64,000 nucleotides of DNA from Nitrospira sp. (lineage in GTDB: Bacteria; Nitrospirota; Nitrospiria; Nitrospirales; Nitrospiraceae), in the NCBI GenBank assembly GCA_030123625.1, contig CP126121.1:1-64000 (forward strand), given 5' to 3'. The notes below the pieces were generated by a model. The model searched no databases. It worked only from the letters and a program-made list of their open reading frames with translations, and was not told the DNA's origin. Positions 50,652-59,493 of the stretch are shown here, one piece after another. Both the position numbers and the translations under genes were made by a program. Positions within the stretch are counted from its first letter, which is position 1. Each line of letters opens with the position of its first letter.

Positions 50652-51987
50652 GGTGAGTTCCTGCTTCCATTAATGCAGAAGGTGCTTCCGATGATTGAAT
50701 CGACCGATCCACAAACATGTGAGAATGGGCGGAATGTTCTGCCGTCAGAAACGCCGCCAAACGTTCAGAAGAGGCAATCTCGATATCTCCGGGGACTCGC
50801 CGTCCGATACTCCAATAGGAAAGCGGCACACCGGTTTGATGCGCCACTTCAAAGATAGTGCCGAACGATTCCGTCTCATCGAGCTTGGTGAACAGAAGAC
50901 GCAGCTGCGGCAGATCGCCGAGGCGCCTCGTGATCCGACAGAGCTCCTGCTCTCTCGTGGATGCCGAAAGGACCAGGTGTGTTGTGACGGCCTTTTTGGG
51001 TAGAAGCCGCCCCAATTCTTCCGCCAATGCCAAGTCGCGCGGTCCGATCCCGGGCATGTCGATCAGCACGAGATCTACCTGCCTATGGCGACGGAGCCCT
51101 TCATGGACCTGCCGAGCCGATAGGGCGCAAGCGAACGGCACCCCTACGACCTTGGCGTACCGACGCAACTGTTCGACCGCCGTTTCCCGACAGGTATCAA
51201 AGGTAATAAGGGCGACGGATCTCCGCTGTTCGAGACGATAATGCGACGCCAGCTTGGCGACGGCGGCGGTCTTGCCGGCTCCACTGGGTCCGATCAGGAG
51301 ACCGATAGAGGGGAAGCCCTCCGCTTTCGGAAGCGGTCCGCTCATTCGCACGCGCTTTACGATTTCACGCTGTAGCGCGCGCCGCAGCGATTCATCGCCT
51401 CGTGGGCCGGCGGCTTCTTCCGTCCTGCATGCCTCTTTCAAGAGGAGGTCTACGGTGGAAGGATTCATCCCTTGCGCGATGAGCGAGCGGCACAGCAACA
51501 CCGGCACGGAAGACGGCCGGCCTTCGATCGCCCGGCTGTCCGTCCGTGACAGGTCTTCCAATAAGCGTCCCAATTCATTCATCACACTCTGCAGATGCGG
51601 AAGACGATTCGGCTTCACACGCACGATAGATCGTTTCACCGAGGCGGACCGTTTACCGACGGTCGGTGTCGTCGTCTCGCAATTCGGTTCCAACATTCCT
51701 TGCAGTGTCTGTTGAAAGGTCCGCACGGACAACGCCGAAGCCGAACCGGTATCAGACGATTTCACACGAGAACCGGGTTGCACTTTTTCTCCACCCAGGG
51801 GAACCCGCTGGACCTCTTGATCGGATGCGGCCATCACTTCCAGCACCGGTCGATTGAATGCCTGTAAGACTCGCCCGCCCTCACGCACTTCTTTTGCCGA
51901 CAAGATGATGGCGTCCGGCCCCAATTCTTCCTTGATGTCACGCATGGCATCCTGCATGGTGAGCGCGTGGAATGTCTTGACCTTCAT
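50644..51987 (-). CDS. flhF: Flagellar placement GTPase FlhF
   Basis: A 447-residue SRP-type GTPase. The N-terminal basic B domain (MKVKTFHALTMQDAMRDIKE) precedes the NG domain. P-loop: LLIGPSGAGKTAAVAKLASH. G4: LLFTKLDETESFGTIFEV. G3, usually DTAG(R), reads LIDMPGIGPRD, and the DTYR motif is DTCR; both are conservative but unusual and may alter GTP hydrolysis. FlhF marks the pole for flagellar assembly. It is eight bases downstream of flhA. Confidence 0.93.
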   Translation of the reverse strand: MKVKTFHALTMQDAMRDIKEELGPDAIILSAKEVREGGRVLQAFNRPVLEVMAASDQEVQRVPLGGEKVQPGSRVKSSDTGSASALSVRTFQQTLQGMLEPNCETTTPTVGKRSASVKRSIVRVKPNRLPHLQSVMNELGRLLEDLSRTDSRAIEGRPSSVPVLLCRSLIAQGMNPSTVDLLLKEACRTEEAAGPRGDESLRRALQREIVKRVRMSGPLPKAEGFPSIGLLIGPSGAGKTAAVAKLASHYRLEQRRSVALITFDTCRETAVEQLRRYAKVVGVPFACALSARQVHEGLRRHRQVDLVLIDMPGIGPRDLALAEELGRLLPKKAVTTHLVLSASTREQELCRITRRLGDLPQLRLLFTKLDETESFGTIFEVAHQTGVPLSYWSIGRRVPGDIEIASSERLAAFLTAEHSAHSHMFVDRSIQSSEAPSALMEAGTHHG

Positions 51988-51995
51988 GGCTTACC

Positions 51996-54092
51996 TCAAG
52001 ACGGCTGCGCCAACTCGAAATCGATCCGTACCGTCTCCAACGATTGCAGACGGACGAAGGAATCCACTTCATTGAGCCCCATGACCGGAACGGTGTGTAA
52101 CAGACGATCGCTGTGCCGACGGAGATGGCGGCGAACAACCTGTGAGCAGAGTACGATCGGCTGCTGCCCTCTGGCTGCAACTCGTTCAGCCGCTTGTTTG
52201 AGCCCGGTTAACAGCTTGTGCGAAAGCGTGGGATCTAGGTTCAACGTGGCCCCCGGCGGCAATGCCGACGCTTGTTCCGCCAACGACCGATCCAGCCGGG
52301 GATCCAAGGTAATGACCTGCAGGCTACCGTCGGACGCTTGATACTGCTTGGTGATGGTCCGAGCCAACGCCTGCCTCGCATACTCCGTCAGGACTTCCGC
52401 ATCCTTGGTGTTCGTGGCCTGATCGGAAATGGCCTCAAGAATGGATCGTAGGTCGCGAATGGGAATGCCTTCCTTGAGCAAGTTCCCGAGAACCCTGACG
52501 ACGGTGCCGAGCGGCAACAGCGTGGGAATGAGCTCTTCCACCAGCTTCGGATGCGATTTTCCGACTTCGTCCAAAAGCGTTTGAACTTCCTGCCGTCCCA
52601 ACAATTCATGGCCATGGCGCTTGATCAATTCCGAAAGATGTGTGGCGATCGCCGAACTCGCATCAACCACGGTATACCCGGCCATTTGAGCCTGCTCCCT
52701 GGCGCCTTCAGGGACCCAAAGTGCCGGCAATCCGAAGGCAGGCTCCCTGGTCGCAATTCCCTGCACCAAACCTCGCTGGCCGGTCCCTGGATCGATCGCC
52801 AACAAATGCCCCGGCAAGACGTCAGCCTTCGCCACTTCTATGCCCTTCAAAATGATGGCGTATTCGTTCGGACGCAGCTGAAGATTATCCCGTATATGAA
52901 TGGGTGGCACGACAAAGCCCATCGATTCCGCAAATTGTCGCCGGAGCGCTTTAATCCGATCGAGCAGCGCGGTGCCTTGCGTTCCCTCGACGAGCCCTAT
53001 CAACCCGTATCCGACCTGGACTTCCATGAGATCGAGCGGCGTCACTCGGGTCAGACTTTCGTCCGCCTTCGGAGCAATCGGAGCGGGAGCCGGCGTTGCT
53101 TGAATCTGCTCCTGCTGATGGAGATGATAGGCGATCCATGCAATGGCGCTCCCTAACGCCAAGAACGCCACATGCGGAAGCCCCGGCACCAATCCAAGCG
53201 CGAGAAGAATACCCGCAGCGATGCCCACCGGTTTGGAGGACATCAACAGCTGCCGAGTCATCTCGCCTCCCAAATCCGTTTCCGAAGCGGCGCGGGTCAC
53301 GACGATACCGGCGGCGGTCGAAACGATCAGGGCGGGGATCTGGGCCACCAATCCCTCACCGACCGTCAGCACCGTATAAGTTTGAGCCGCGAGCGCCGGA
53401 CTCATGCCCTGTTGCAGGATACCGATCGCCAATCCACCGATGATGTTGACGAGTATGATAATGACGGCGGCAATGGCATCTCCTCGAACGAACTTGCTGG
53501 CGCCGTCCATCGCCCCGTAAAAGTCCGCCTCTTCCGCAATTTCCCGCCTCCGGCGGCGCGCGTCCGCCTCATTGATCAGACCGGCATTCAGATCCGCATC
53601 AATGCTCATCTGCTTGCCGGGCATGGCATCCAAGGTGAAGCGAGCGGCGACCTCCGCCACACGTCCGGCTCCCTTCGTCACCACGACGAAGTTGATGATG
53701 ACGAGAATGGAAAACACCACTAAACCGACCGTGTAATTGCCCCCGACAATAAAGTTCCCGAAGGCTCGAATGACCTCGCCGGCCGCTCCGGCCCCTTCGT
53801 TGCCATGCAGCAAAATGAGACGCGTGGACGCAATGTTGAGGGACAGCCTGAAGAGTGTGATCATCAACAGGACCGACGGAAACACGGAGAACTCGATCGG
53901 ACGCCGCACTTGAAGTCCGACGAGCAAGATGACGACCGACAAGGTGATATCGAAGCTCAACAACAAATCGAGCAGAAATCGAGGCAACGGCAACAGCATC
54001 ACCATGAGAATGGCCACCACCCCGACGGAGATGACGACGTCCGGATGCTTGATCAATTGGCTCCGTTCCACCGGTTCTATTGCCGTTGCCAT
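51996..54092 (-). CDS. flhA: Flagellar export gate protein FlhA
   Basis: A 698-residue FlhA. The N-terminal half has about eight membrane segments (residues 15-310), with the FHIPEP-family stretch RFTLDAMPGKQMSIDADLNA. The C-terminal cytoplasmic half includes YAIILKGIEVAKADVLPGHL and IRDLRSILEAISDQA. It forms the export gate nonamer that receives chaperone-cargo complexes. It is separated from flhB by 70 bases that hold an inverted hexamer array. Confidence 0.97.
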   Translation of the reverse strand: MATAIEPVERSQLIKHPDVVISVGVVAILMVMLLPLPRFLLDLLLSFDITLSVVILLVGLQVRRPIEFSVFPSVLLMITLFRLSLNIASTRLILLHGNEGAGAAGEVIRAFGNFIVGGNYTVGLVVFSILVIINFVVVTKGAGRVAEVAARFTLDAMPGKQMSIDADLNAGLINEADARRRRREIAEEADFYGAMDGASKFVRGDAIAAVIIILVNIIGGLAIGILQQGMSPALAAQTYTVLTVGEGLVAQIPALIVSTAAGIVVTRAASETDLGGEMTRQLLMSSKPVGIAAGILLALGLVPGLPHVAFLALGSAIAWIAYHLHQQEQIQATPAPAPIAPKADESLTRVTPLDLMEVQVGYGLIGLVEGTQGTALLDRIKALRRQFAESMGFVVPPIHIRDNLQLRPNEYAIILKGIEVAKADVLPGHLLAIDPGTGQRGLVQGIATREPAFGLPALWVPEGAREQAQMAGYTVVDASSAIATHLSELIKRHGHELLGRQEVQTLLDEVGKSHPKLVEELIPTLLPLGTVVRVLGNLLKEGIPIRDLRSILEAISDQATNTKDAEVLTEYARQALARTITKQYQASDGSLQVITLDPRLDRSLAEQASALPPGATLNLDPTLSHKLLTGLKQAAERVAARGQQPIVLCSQVVRRHLRRHSDRLLHTVPVMGLNEVDSFVRLQSLETVRIDFELAQPS

Positions 54093-54104
54093 AGTATTTT
54101 GAAA

Positions 54105-54175
54105 GGCTGAGGTTGAGGTTTAGGTTGAGTGAATACTACGTTGTTCAGCCTTAACCTTGACCTTAACCTCTACCT
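54105..54175. repeat. AACCTC-type inverted hexamer array at the flhB-flhA junction
   Basis: Left arm 54105-54130 has GAGGTT/TAGGTT units; right arm 54146-54175 has the complementary CCTTAACC and CCTTGACC units. It could form a long imperfect hairpin. The flhB stop (54163-54165) is inside the right arm, so the last FlhB residues (VGRG) come from the array. Same unit as the array at 45158. Confidence 0.75.
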
Positions 54176-55254
54176 ACATCCATCCCTCGGCCTCGAGCCC
54201 GATACACGAACGCCAGGATCTCCGCAACCGCGCGGTACAGCTCGTTTGGAATTTCTTTGCCGATATCGACCAGTTTGAACAGCGTTCTGGCCACGAATTT
54301 ATGTTCGACGACCGGCACTCCGTGATGCCGAGCCAGCTCACGAATACGCTCAGCAACCAAACCGGCTCCTTTGGCGACCACGACAGGAGCTCCCATGGTG
54401 GCGGTGTCATATTTCAGGGCGACAGCCAAGTGTGTCGGATTGGTAATCACCACGTCCGCCGTCTTCACGGCGGCCATCATGCGCTTCTTCGTCATCTCCC
54501 GCTGAATGGTCCGCACTCGACTTTTAATAAGCGGATCGCCTTCCGTCGCCTTGTGTTCCTCCTTGACTTCGTCCTTCGACATCCGAAGACTTCGTTCCCA
54601 CTCATAGCGTTGGTAGAAGTAGTCGAGCCCGGCTAGAATCCCGATCGCCCCCGCGACGGTCAATCCCACTTTCAGCGAGAGCCGTCCGGTTACTTGGAGC
54701 ACGGTACCGAGGTCGAACCCGATCAATCCCGGAATCTGGAGCACGTCATACCGTGCCACCCAAAGGCCGATACCCGTCACGATCGCGATCTTGAGGAGTC
54801 CTTTCACGAGCTCCATCACAGAACGCAGCGAGAACAATCGGGAAAGTCCCTTGATCGGACTGATGCGCTCGACGTCCGGTTGAACGGCATTGGCACGCCA
54901 TAACAACCCGGTCTGCAGCAGCGACGCAGCGCTTCCCATCACGAGGATGCCCACGACGACCGGAAGGCTCAACGTCACTACTGTGAGGCCGGCATGCATG
55001 ACGACCGCGTACACCTCCTCGATCGACATCCCTTCGTGAAAATCCAGAGGAAACGAGAGCGTGAGCCCTTGACGAGTCATTTCGGTCATTTTCTGAACGC
55101 CGACCGGCAGCATGGCCGCCAGCAACCCGATGCCGCTCAAGAGGATGACCGCAGTGGACAGATCGCGGCTGACGGCGATCTGGCCTTTCTTGCGCGCCTC
55201 CTCTTTGCGTTTCGGCGTCGCCGGTTCTGTCCTATTACTCCGGTCCTCAGCCAT
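54163..55254 (-). CDS. flhB: Flagellar export switch protein FlhB
   Basis: A 363-residue FlhB. The N-terminus EDRSNRTEPATPKRKEEARK is diagnostic. Four membrane segments lie at about 30-210. The autocleavage motif NPTH is present in VVITNPTHLAVALKYD. FlhB switches export from hook to filament substrates. Its start overlaps the fliR stop by eight bases. The C-terminus ends in a repeat array and so may be slightly altered from the ancestral end. Confidence 0.96.
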   Translation of the reverse strand: MAEDRSNRTEPATPKRKEEARKKGQIAVSRDLSTAVILLSGIGLLAAMLPVGVQKMTEMTRQGLTLSFPLDFHEGMSIEEVYAVVMHAGLTVVTLSLPVVVGILVMGSAASLLQTGLLWRANAVQPDVERISPIKGLSRLFSLRSVMELVKGLLKIAIVTGIGLWVARYDVLQIPGLIGFDLGTVLQVTGRLSLKVGLTVAGAIGILAGLDYFYQRYEWERSLRMSKDEVKEEHKATEGDPLIKSRVRTIQREMTKKRMMAAVKTADVVITNPTHLAVALKYDTATMGAPVVVAKGAGLVAERIRELARHHGVPVVEHKFVARTLFKLVDIGKEIPNELYRAVAEILAFVYRARGRGMDVGRG

Positions 55255-56035
55255 GTCCCAGCGCTTTCATGATCCCGTGAATCGTGAGTTGCAGTCGCTC
55301 GATTTCCCGGACAAGGAGCTCCACTACAAACGGTATGGACAATCCCATCACCGCCAAGCCTCCGGCGATGGTGACGGGAAAACTCAGGACAAACACGTTG
55401 ATCTGACTGACCGCACGTCCGAGAAGCGCGAGAAGAATATTGATCAGGAGAATGACGACGAGCACAGGCGCCGCCAATTTCAACCCAACCATGAACATGT
55501 GCTGAAAAAGGCGAAGAAGCTCGTCTCCCATGCTTCCGGGAAGGGATGCCCCGAACGCCGGAATGGATTCATAGCTGGAAAGAATCGTGGCCACCAAAAG
55601 CAGATGTCCGTTCAGCGAGAGAAAGATGAGCGTCGCGAGGAGCGTGAAATATTGGCCGATGATGGGTGTGTGATCGGCCGTCGTCGGATCGAACAGTTGG
55701 ACCACGCCGAACCCCATCTGCACACCGATCATCTCTCCGGCAAGTTCAAGCGCCCCGAAAAATAGCCGGACGGCGAGCCCGATCGTTACACCGATGGCCA
55801 TTTCATTGACCAGCCCCGTTGCCAAGACGACAGGATCATACGGGACGACAGGCAGCGGAACCAAAGGAGCCAACAGGACTCCCAGCGCCAGGACGAGAGC
55901 CACTTTGACTTTCAATGGAACAGCTCGACCGCTCAAGACCGGCAATGCGGCCAGCAGCCCGCCGATACGTGAAATGAGGACCAAGAACCCTTGAAATTCC
56001 GGAAGAACGATCTGGAGGGTCTGTGTCATCGCCAT
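55247..56035 (-). CDS. fliR: Flagellar export protein FliR
   Basis: A 262-residue FliR with about six hydrophobic segments. FQGFLVLISRIGGLLAALPV, ALVLALGVLLAPLVPLPVV and the conserved GEMIGVQMGFGVVQLFDPTT support the call. It is part of the FliPQR export channel. ATG 56035 has AAGG six bases upstream; an earlier ATG at 56080 would add 15 residues encoded partly by non-coding sequence next to the repeat element. It is separated from fliQ by 170 bases, mostly a repeat. Confidence 0.94.
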   Translation of the reverse strand: MAMTQTLQIVLPEFQGFLVLISRIGGLLAALPVLSGRAVPLKVKVALVLALGVLLAPLVPLPVVPYDPVVLATGLVNEMAIGVTIGLAVRLFFGALELAGEMIGVQMGFGVVQLFDPTTADHTPIIGQYFTLLATLIFLSLNGHLLLVATILSSYESIPAFGASLPGSMGDELLRLFQHMFMVGLKLAAPVLVVILLINILLALLGRAVSQINVFVLSFPVTIAGGLAVMGLSIPFVVELLVREIERLQLTIHGIMKALGHG

Positions 56036-56080
56036 GAGCGCCTTAAGGCAGTGTCGCGAATTCAACGGAAATATCTGCAT

Positions 56081-56206
56081 GCAGGACGCTCAAAATGGCT
56101 GTCCGGCGCGGCCGCAGCGAACGAGGACCCGAGGCGTACCCGCTGGGGTACGTTGAGGGTCTGAGTGATGTGAGAACAAAGCCGGCAGTCATTTTCAGCG
56201 TTCTGC
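56081..56206. mobile_element. Inverted-repeat (MITE-like) element between fliQ and fliR
   Basis: A 126-base segment with terminal inverted repeats of about 24 bases (GCAGGACGCTCAAAATGGCT at one end, the inverse of GCAGAACGCTGAAAATGACT at the other). The centre has a hairpin CGTACCC, GCTG, GGGTACG flanked by GAGG and TTGAGG. One end abuts the fliQ stop codon. Its right half resembles the end of the element at 58155. No coding capacity. Confidence 0.7.
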
Positions 56207-56475
56207 TAATGCACGTAGTTGGGAATATTCATCAAAAGATTCGCCATGTATGTGGTCATGACGTTCAACATCCAGGGAAGAAAGAGCAACAACGCCGCAA
56301 AAAGCGCCACCACCTTCGGGACAAATGTGAGTGTGGCTTCGTTCAGTTGAGTCATCGCTTGGAATGCACTGACCGCCAGACCGATGAACAAGCTCAGTCC
56401 CAGAATCGGCGACGACACCAACAGCGTCGTTTCCAGCGCTTGCCTGCCCAGTTCGGTCACCATCTCCGGAGTCAT
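56206..56475 (-). CDS. fliQ: Flagellar export protein FliQ
   Basis: An 89-residue FliQ with two membrane helices. MTPEMVTELGRQALETTLLV and GLSLFIGLAVSAFQAMTQLN, then FVPKVVALFAALLLFLPWML are typical. The ATG at 56475 has GAGGAAA upstream. The stop codon borders the repeat element at 56081. Confidence 0.95.
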   Translation of the reverse strand: MTPEMVTELGRQALETTLLVSSPILGLSLFIGLAVSAFQAMTQLNEATLTFVPKVVALFAALLLFLPWMLNVMTTYMANLLMNIPNYVH

Positions 56476-56572
56476 GTCGTTTTCCTCGTTGCTCGTCTCT
56501 CGTATTACGTGACGCGCCCCTGGTTGGGTCTTGCGGGACACGCTTCACGAGATATGGACTGCGCCTGACCTT

Positions 56573-57340
56573 TCACTGAAAACTCCGCACCATCGATCCC
56601 ACGACCAGGTACCAGCCGTCGGCCAATACGAACAAGATCAATTTGAACGGCAGAGAGATCACGACCGGCGGAAGGAGCATCATGCCCATCGACATGAGAA
56701 TGCTGGCGACGACCATATCGACGATTAAAAAAGGAATGTAGATGAGGAACCCGATTTGGAAGGCAATCCGTAGTTCGCTCAGGATGAAGGCCGGGATGAT
56801 CGCCTGGGTCGGCACCTCCTCAACTCGGTCCGGTTTCGGCATGTGACTCAGCGTGATAAAGAGTTCGAGATCCTTCTCCCTCACCTGGCGCAGCATAAAG
56901 TTCCGCACCGGCTCGATGCCCTTTTTCCATGCGTCTTCATAAGAGATCTGCTCGGCCATTAACGGTTGCAGCGCGTTGTTGTAGACGGCCTGACCCACCG
57001 GAGCCATGATGAACATCGTCAGGAACAGCGCCAAAGACAACAACACTTGGTTCGGGGGAACCGTCTGCGTTCCCAACGCTTGCCGGAGAAAGGCCAACAC
57101 GATCACGATCCTGGTAAAGGACGTCACCATGATGAACAGGGCCGGTGCCAAGGAAAGCACCGTGAGGAGAATCAGGATCTGGATCACGACGGCGGTTTGT
57201 TTCGGGCCGTCTGCGCCGAAATCGATGCTCACCGATGGACCGACCGCCACCGCTTCCGAAGGCGGGATGACGAGCAGCATCATCGCTCCGACGATGATCA
57301 CCGACCACAGGCGGGAGCGAGACTCGTGCTTATCGGCCAT
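56573..57340 (-). CDS. fliP: Flagellar export protein FliP
   Basis: A 255-residue FliP. A signal peptide (WSVIIVGAMMLLVIPPSEAV) precedes membrane segments with FIMVTSFTRIVIVLAFLRQA, then LGTQTVPPNQVLLSLALFLT and FLIVDMVVASILMSMGMMLL. It forms the channel core with FliQ and FliR. ATG 57340 is in the normal position and overlaps the end of fliO by 11 bases. Confidence 0.96.
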   Translation of the reverse strand: MADKHESRSRLWSVIIVGAMMLLVIPPSEAVAVGPSVSIDFGADGPKQTAVVIQILILLTVLSLAPALFIMVTSFTRIVIVLAFLRQALGTQTVPPNQVLLSLALFLTMFIMAPVGQAVYNNALQPLMAEQISYEDAWKKGIEPVRNFMLRQVREKDLELFITLSHMPKPDRVEEVPTQAIIPAFILSELRIAFQIGFLIYIPFLIVDMVVASILMSMGMMLLPPVVISLPFKLILFVLADGWYLVVGSMVRSFQ

Positions 57341-57737
57341 GAAGTCCCTTGTCGTGATGAAAGATTCCGAACGGTAGGCGCCGAAGCCAGGTGGCAAAGA
57401 TGTCCCGTGGGACCGTCGCCGTATCGGCGGAAGGTTTTTCGTCGGCGAGAGCGAGTAATTCACGTAATTCGGCGGAATCGTTGATCCGTCCCAACGAGAC
57501 AAGATCGGTCGCAGTCGTTCCGACAATCAGATATTCACCCGCCACCGACACGAGGGCAATCGTCTTGCGCGGAGCGATGTAGCTGCTGGCCACAATCCGA
57601 ACGAGAGGACGTCCCCCGGCGATCCCCAAGCGCGGTCCCATGACCCGTCGGACCGTCACCGCGACGATCCCCATCAATGCCAACACGATGACGAGGGCCG
57701 AAACGGTGCGGAACAGGCTTTCCCACAGATCAATCAC
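57330..57737 (-). CDS. fliO: Flagellar export accessory protein FliO
   Basis: A 135-residue FliO. One membrane segment (SALVIVLALMGIVAVTV) is followed by a cytoplasmic domain with SSYIAPRKTIALVSVAGEYL and IVGTTATDLVSLGRI. The start is GTG. FliO helps assemble the FliP ring. It is 19 bases downstream of fliN and overlaps fliP. Confidence 0.92.
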   Translation of the reverse strand: MIDLWESLFRTVSALVIVLALMGIVAVTVRRVMGPRLGIAGGRPLVRIVASSYIAPRKTIALVSVAGEYLIVGTTATDLVSLGRINDSAELRELLALADEKPSADTATVPRDIFATWLRRLPFGIFHHDKGLHGR

Positions 57738-57756
57738 GGCTCTCCCTCTGGATTAT

Positions 57757-58125
57757 TCAGCGAAGCTGCTGCACGCGTTCCGCCGCACTGACCACATCCG
57801 TCAAGCGAATCCCGAATTTTTCATTGACGACCACCACTTCACCGCGCGCAACCAGTTTGTTGTTCACCATCACTTCCATCGGTTCGCCGGCCAGTTTATC
57901 TAGCTCAATGACGGACCCTTGAGCCAGTTGCAATAAATCCCGGATGGCCATCTTCGTGGATCCGACATACACGGTGACGCTCATTGGAATATCCAGGATA
58001 AAATCGATGTTCTTCGGAGCTCCTCCCGTCTCCGCGTTTTGGACGGGCGGAAACGAGGCCGGTTGCGGGGATTGGCCGCCGGTCGTCTTCGATTCGGTAC
58101 GAGTTGCGGAATCTGACTCAGCCAT
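57757..58125 (-). CDS. fliN: Flagellar motor switch protein FliN
   Basis: A 122-residue FliN. The C-terminal SpoA-type domain is clear: DIPMSVTVYVGSTKMAIRDL, then IELDKLAGEPMEVMVNNKLV and ARGEVVVVNEKFGIRLTDVV. The first 38 residues are a polar, low-complexity linker. FliN forms the lower C-ring and binds CheY-P with FliM. The gap to fliM (383 bases) is unusually large for this operon and contains a repeat element. Confidence 0.96.
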   Translation of the reverse strand: MAESDSATRTESKTTGGQSPQPASFPPVQNAETGGAPKNIDFILDIPMSVTVYVGSTKMAIRDLLQLAQGSVIELDKLAGEPMEVMVNNKLVARGEVVVVNEKFGIRLTDVVSAAERVQQLR

Positions 58126-58154
58126 AATTACTCTCTCGGTGGTGTCGCGACTAT

Positions 58155-58431
58155 CAGGCTGTTGAAAAAGTCCGCCAGCGGCGTTCTCGCATCGCTCAGG
58201 TAATAATTACGCTTCGCCTCGAAGACACTGGGCGCTCACCGGCTCGCTCGCCTCGCGGCGAAGCCGAGGGCGCCCGTCCGCAAACGTGAAGAGAGTCGGA
58301 CACCGCCGGCTCACCGACTCGCCGGCGCGCACAAACGTGGTGCTCTTTATTCATCGCACCGTGCGCCTCATTATTCTTCGCGTCGCGGCCCTCGCTGCGG
58401 CCTTGCCGGACGGCCCTTTTTGAACAGCCTG
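58155..58431. mobile_element. 277-base inverted-repeat (MITE-like) element between fliM and fliN
   Basis: The ends CAGGCTGTTGAAAAAG (58155-58170) and CTTTTTGAACAGCCTG (58416-58431) are inverted repeats matching at 15 of 16 positions. Bases 58221-58284 match 6873-6936 in inverse orientation at 62 of 64 positions, and 58305-58345 match 6937-6978. It has no supported gene; a frame on the minus strand encodes only repeat-derived peptide. It sits inside the fli operon without an obvious promoter. Confidence 0.75.
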
Positions 58432-58508
58432 CGGGCTTTTGTGAAATAGTCTGGGACTTCTGGATCTCCTGGTTTGCCACACTTGCAAAATGGTTTGTCA
58501 ACATCCTG

Positions 58509-59483
58509 TTAGTTCAAGAGTTTGGTCACGCGGCACGCATGATTGCCCTTGTAAATTCCCGGGCTACCCTGAAATTTGTGATAGCCCTCGATATAGCAAT
58601 CGAGCGGATCTCCCGGGTGCTGGTCCAACAGAATGACGTCACCCGGAGAAAAGTTCAGGACGTCCTTCACGGTCACGGTGGCGGTTCCCAGCCGGACCGC
58701 AATCGGAAGCGGACAGTCTTGTAATCGTTCTCGGAATCGATGATTCCACTCGCCGTTTTGTTCAACCTGGTCGGAGACGAGACCGGAATAGAGTTTCTCT
58801 TTGATCGGCTCGAGCATGCTGTAGGGATATACGATGTAGAGTTCTCTGGCCGTTTCTCCCAAGACGACCTGCAACGTGACGACGACCACGATTTCTGACG
58901 AGGTCACCACCATCGCGAACTGAGGGTTGCTCTCAGAACGCACATACCCCACCTTGACCGGCACGACGGCATGCCAGGCCTGTTCCAGGTCGACAAGCGA
59001 GAGCAGCAACAGCTTCTTGATGATCCTCAGTTGGACGGGCGTGAAATCCCGTCCCTCGGGCTTCACGTGGGTCTGACCTTTTCCCCCGAAAAAATAGTCC
59101 ACGATCAGGTACACCAGGAACGCGTCCATCACGAAGAGCGCACTGCCCCGCAGCGGAGACATATGAAACACGTTCAACGATGAGGGCATCGGGACTTTCT
59201 TCAGAAACTCGCCGAACTTGACGACCTGTGTCCCGACGACGGCGAAATCAACGGCCTCTCGAAACATGCCGGTCCAGACAACGGATTGGCGGCGGATGAA
59301 TCGGTCGTTGATCATCTCCATGGTCGGCATCCGCCCACGGATGATCCGTTCTTGATTGAACAGGTCATATCGCATGACACCTTTTGCGTCCTGGGCGGCT
59401 TCCTTCGGAGCCGTGTCCACCTCACCTGAGACGACGCCCTTTAGGAGCGCATCGATTTCGTCCTGCGAGAGAATCTTCTCCAT
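58509..59483 (-). CDS. fliM: Flagellar motor switch protein FliM
   Basis: A 324-residue FliM. The N-terminal CheY-binding peptide is KILSQDEIDALLKGV. The middle domain has SSLNVFHMSPLRGSALFVMD, and the C-terminal SpoA domain DCPLPIAVRLGTATVTVKDV followed by LNFSPGDVILLDQHPGDPLD. It is the CheY-P target in the C-ring. It is ten bases downstream of fliL. Confidence 0.97.
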   Translation of the reverse strand: MEKILSQDEIDALLKGVVSGEVDTAPKEAAQDAKGVMRYDLFNQERIIRGRMPTMEMINDRFIRRQSVVWTGMFREAVDFAVVGTQVVKFGEFLKKVPMPSSLNVFHMSPLRGSALFVMDAFLVYLIVDYFFGGKGQTHVKPEGRDFTPVQLRIIKKLLLLSLVDLEQAWHAVVPVKVGYVRSESNPQFAMVVTSSEIVVVVTLQVVLGETARELYIVYPYSMLEPIKEKLYSGLVSDQVEQNGEWNHRFRERLQDCPLPIAVRLGTATVTVKDVLNFSPGDVILLDQHPGDPLDCYIEGYHKFQGSPGIYKGNHACRVTKLLN

Positions 59484-59493
59484 AGTACCGCCG

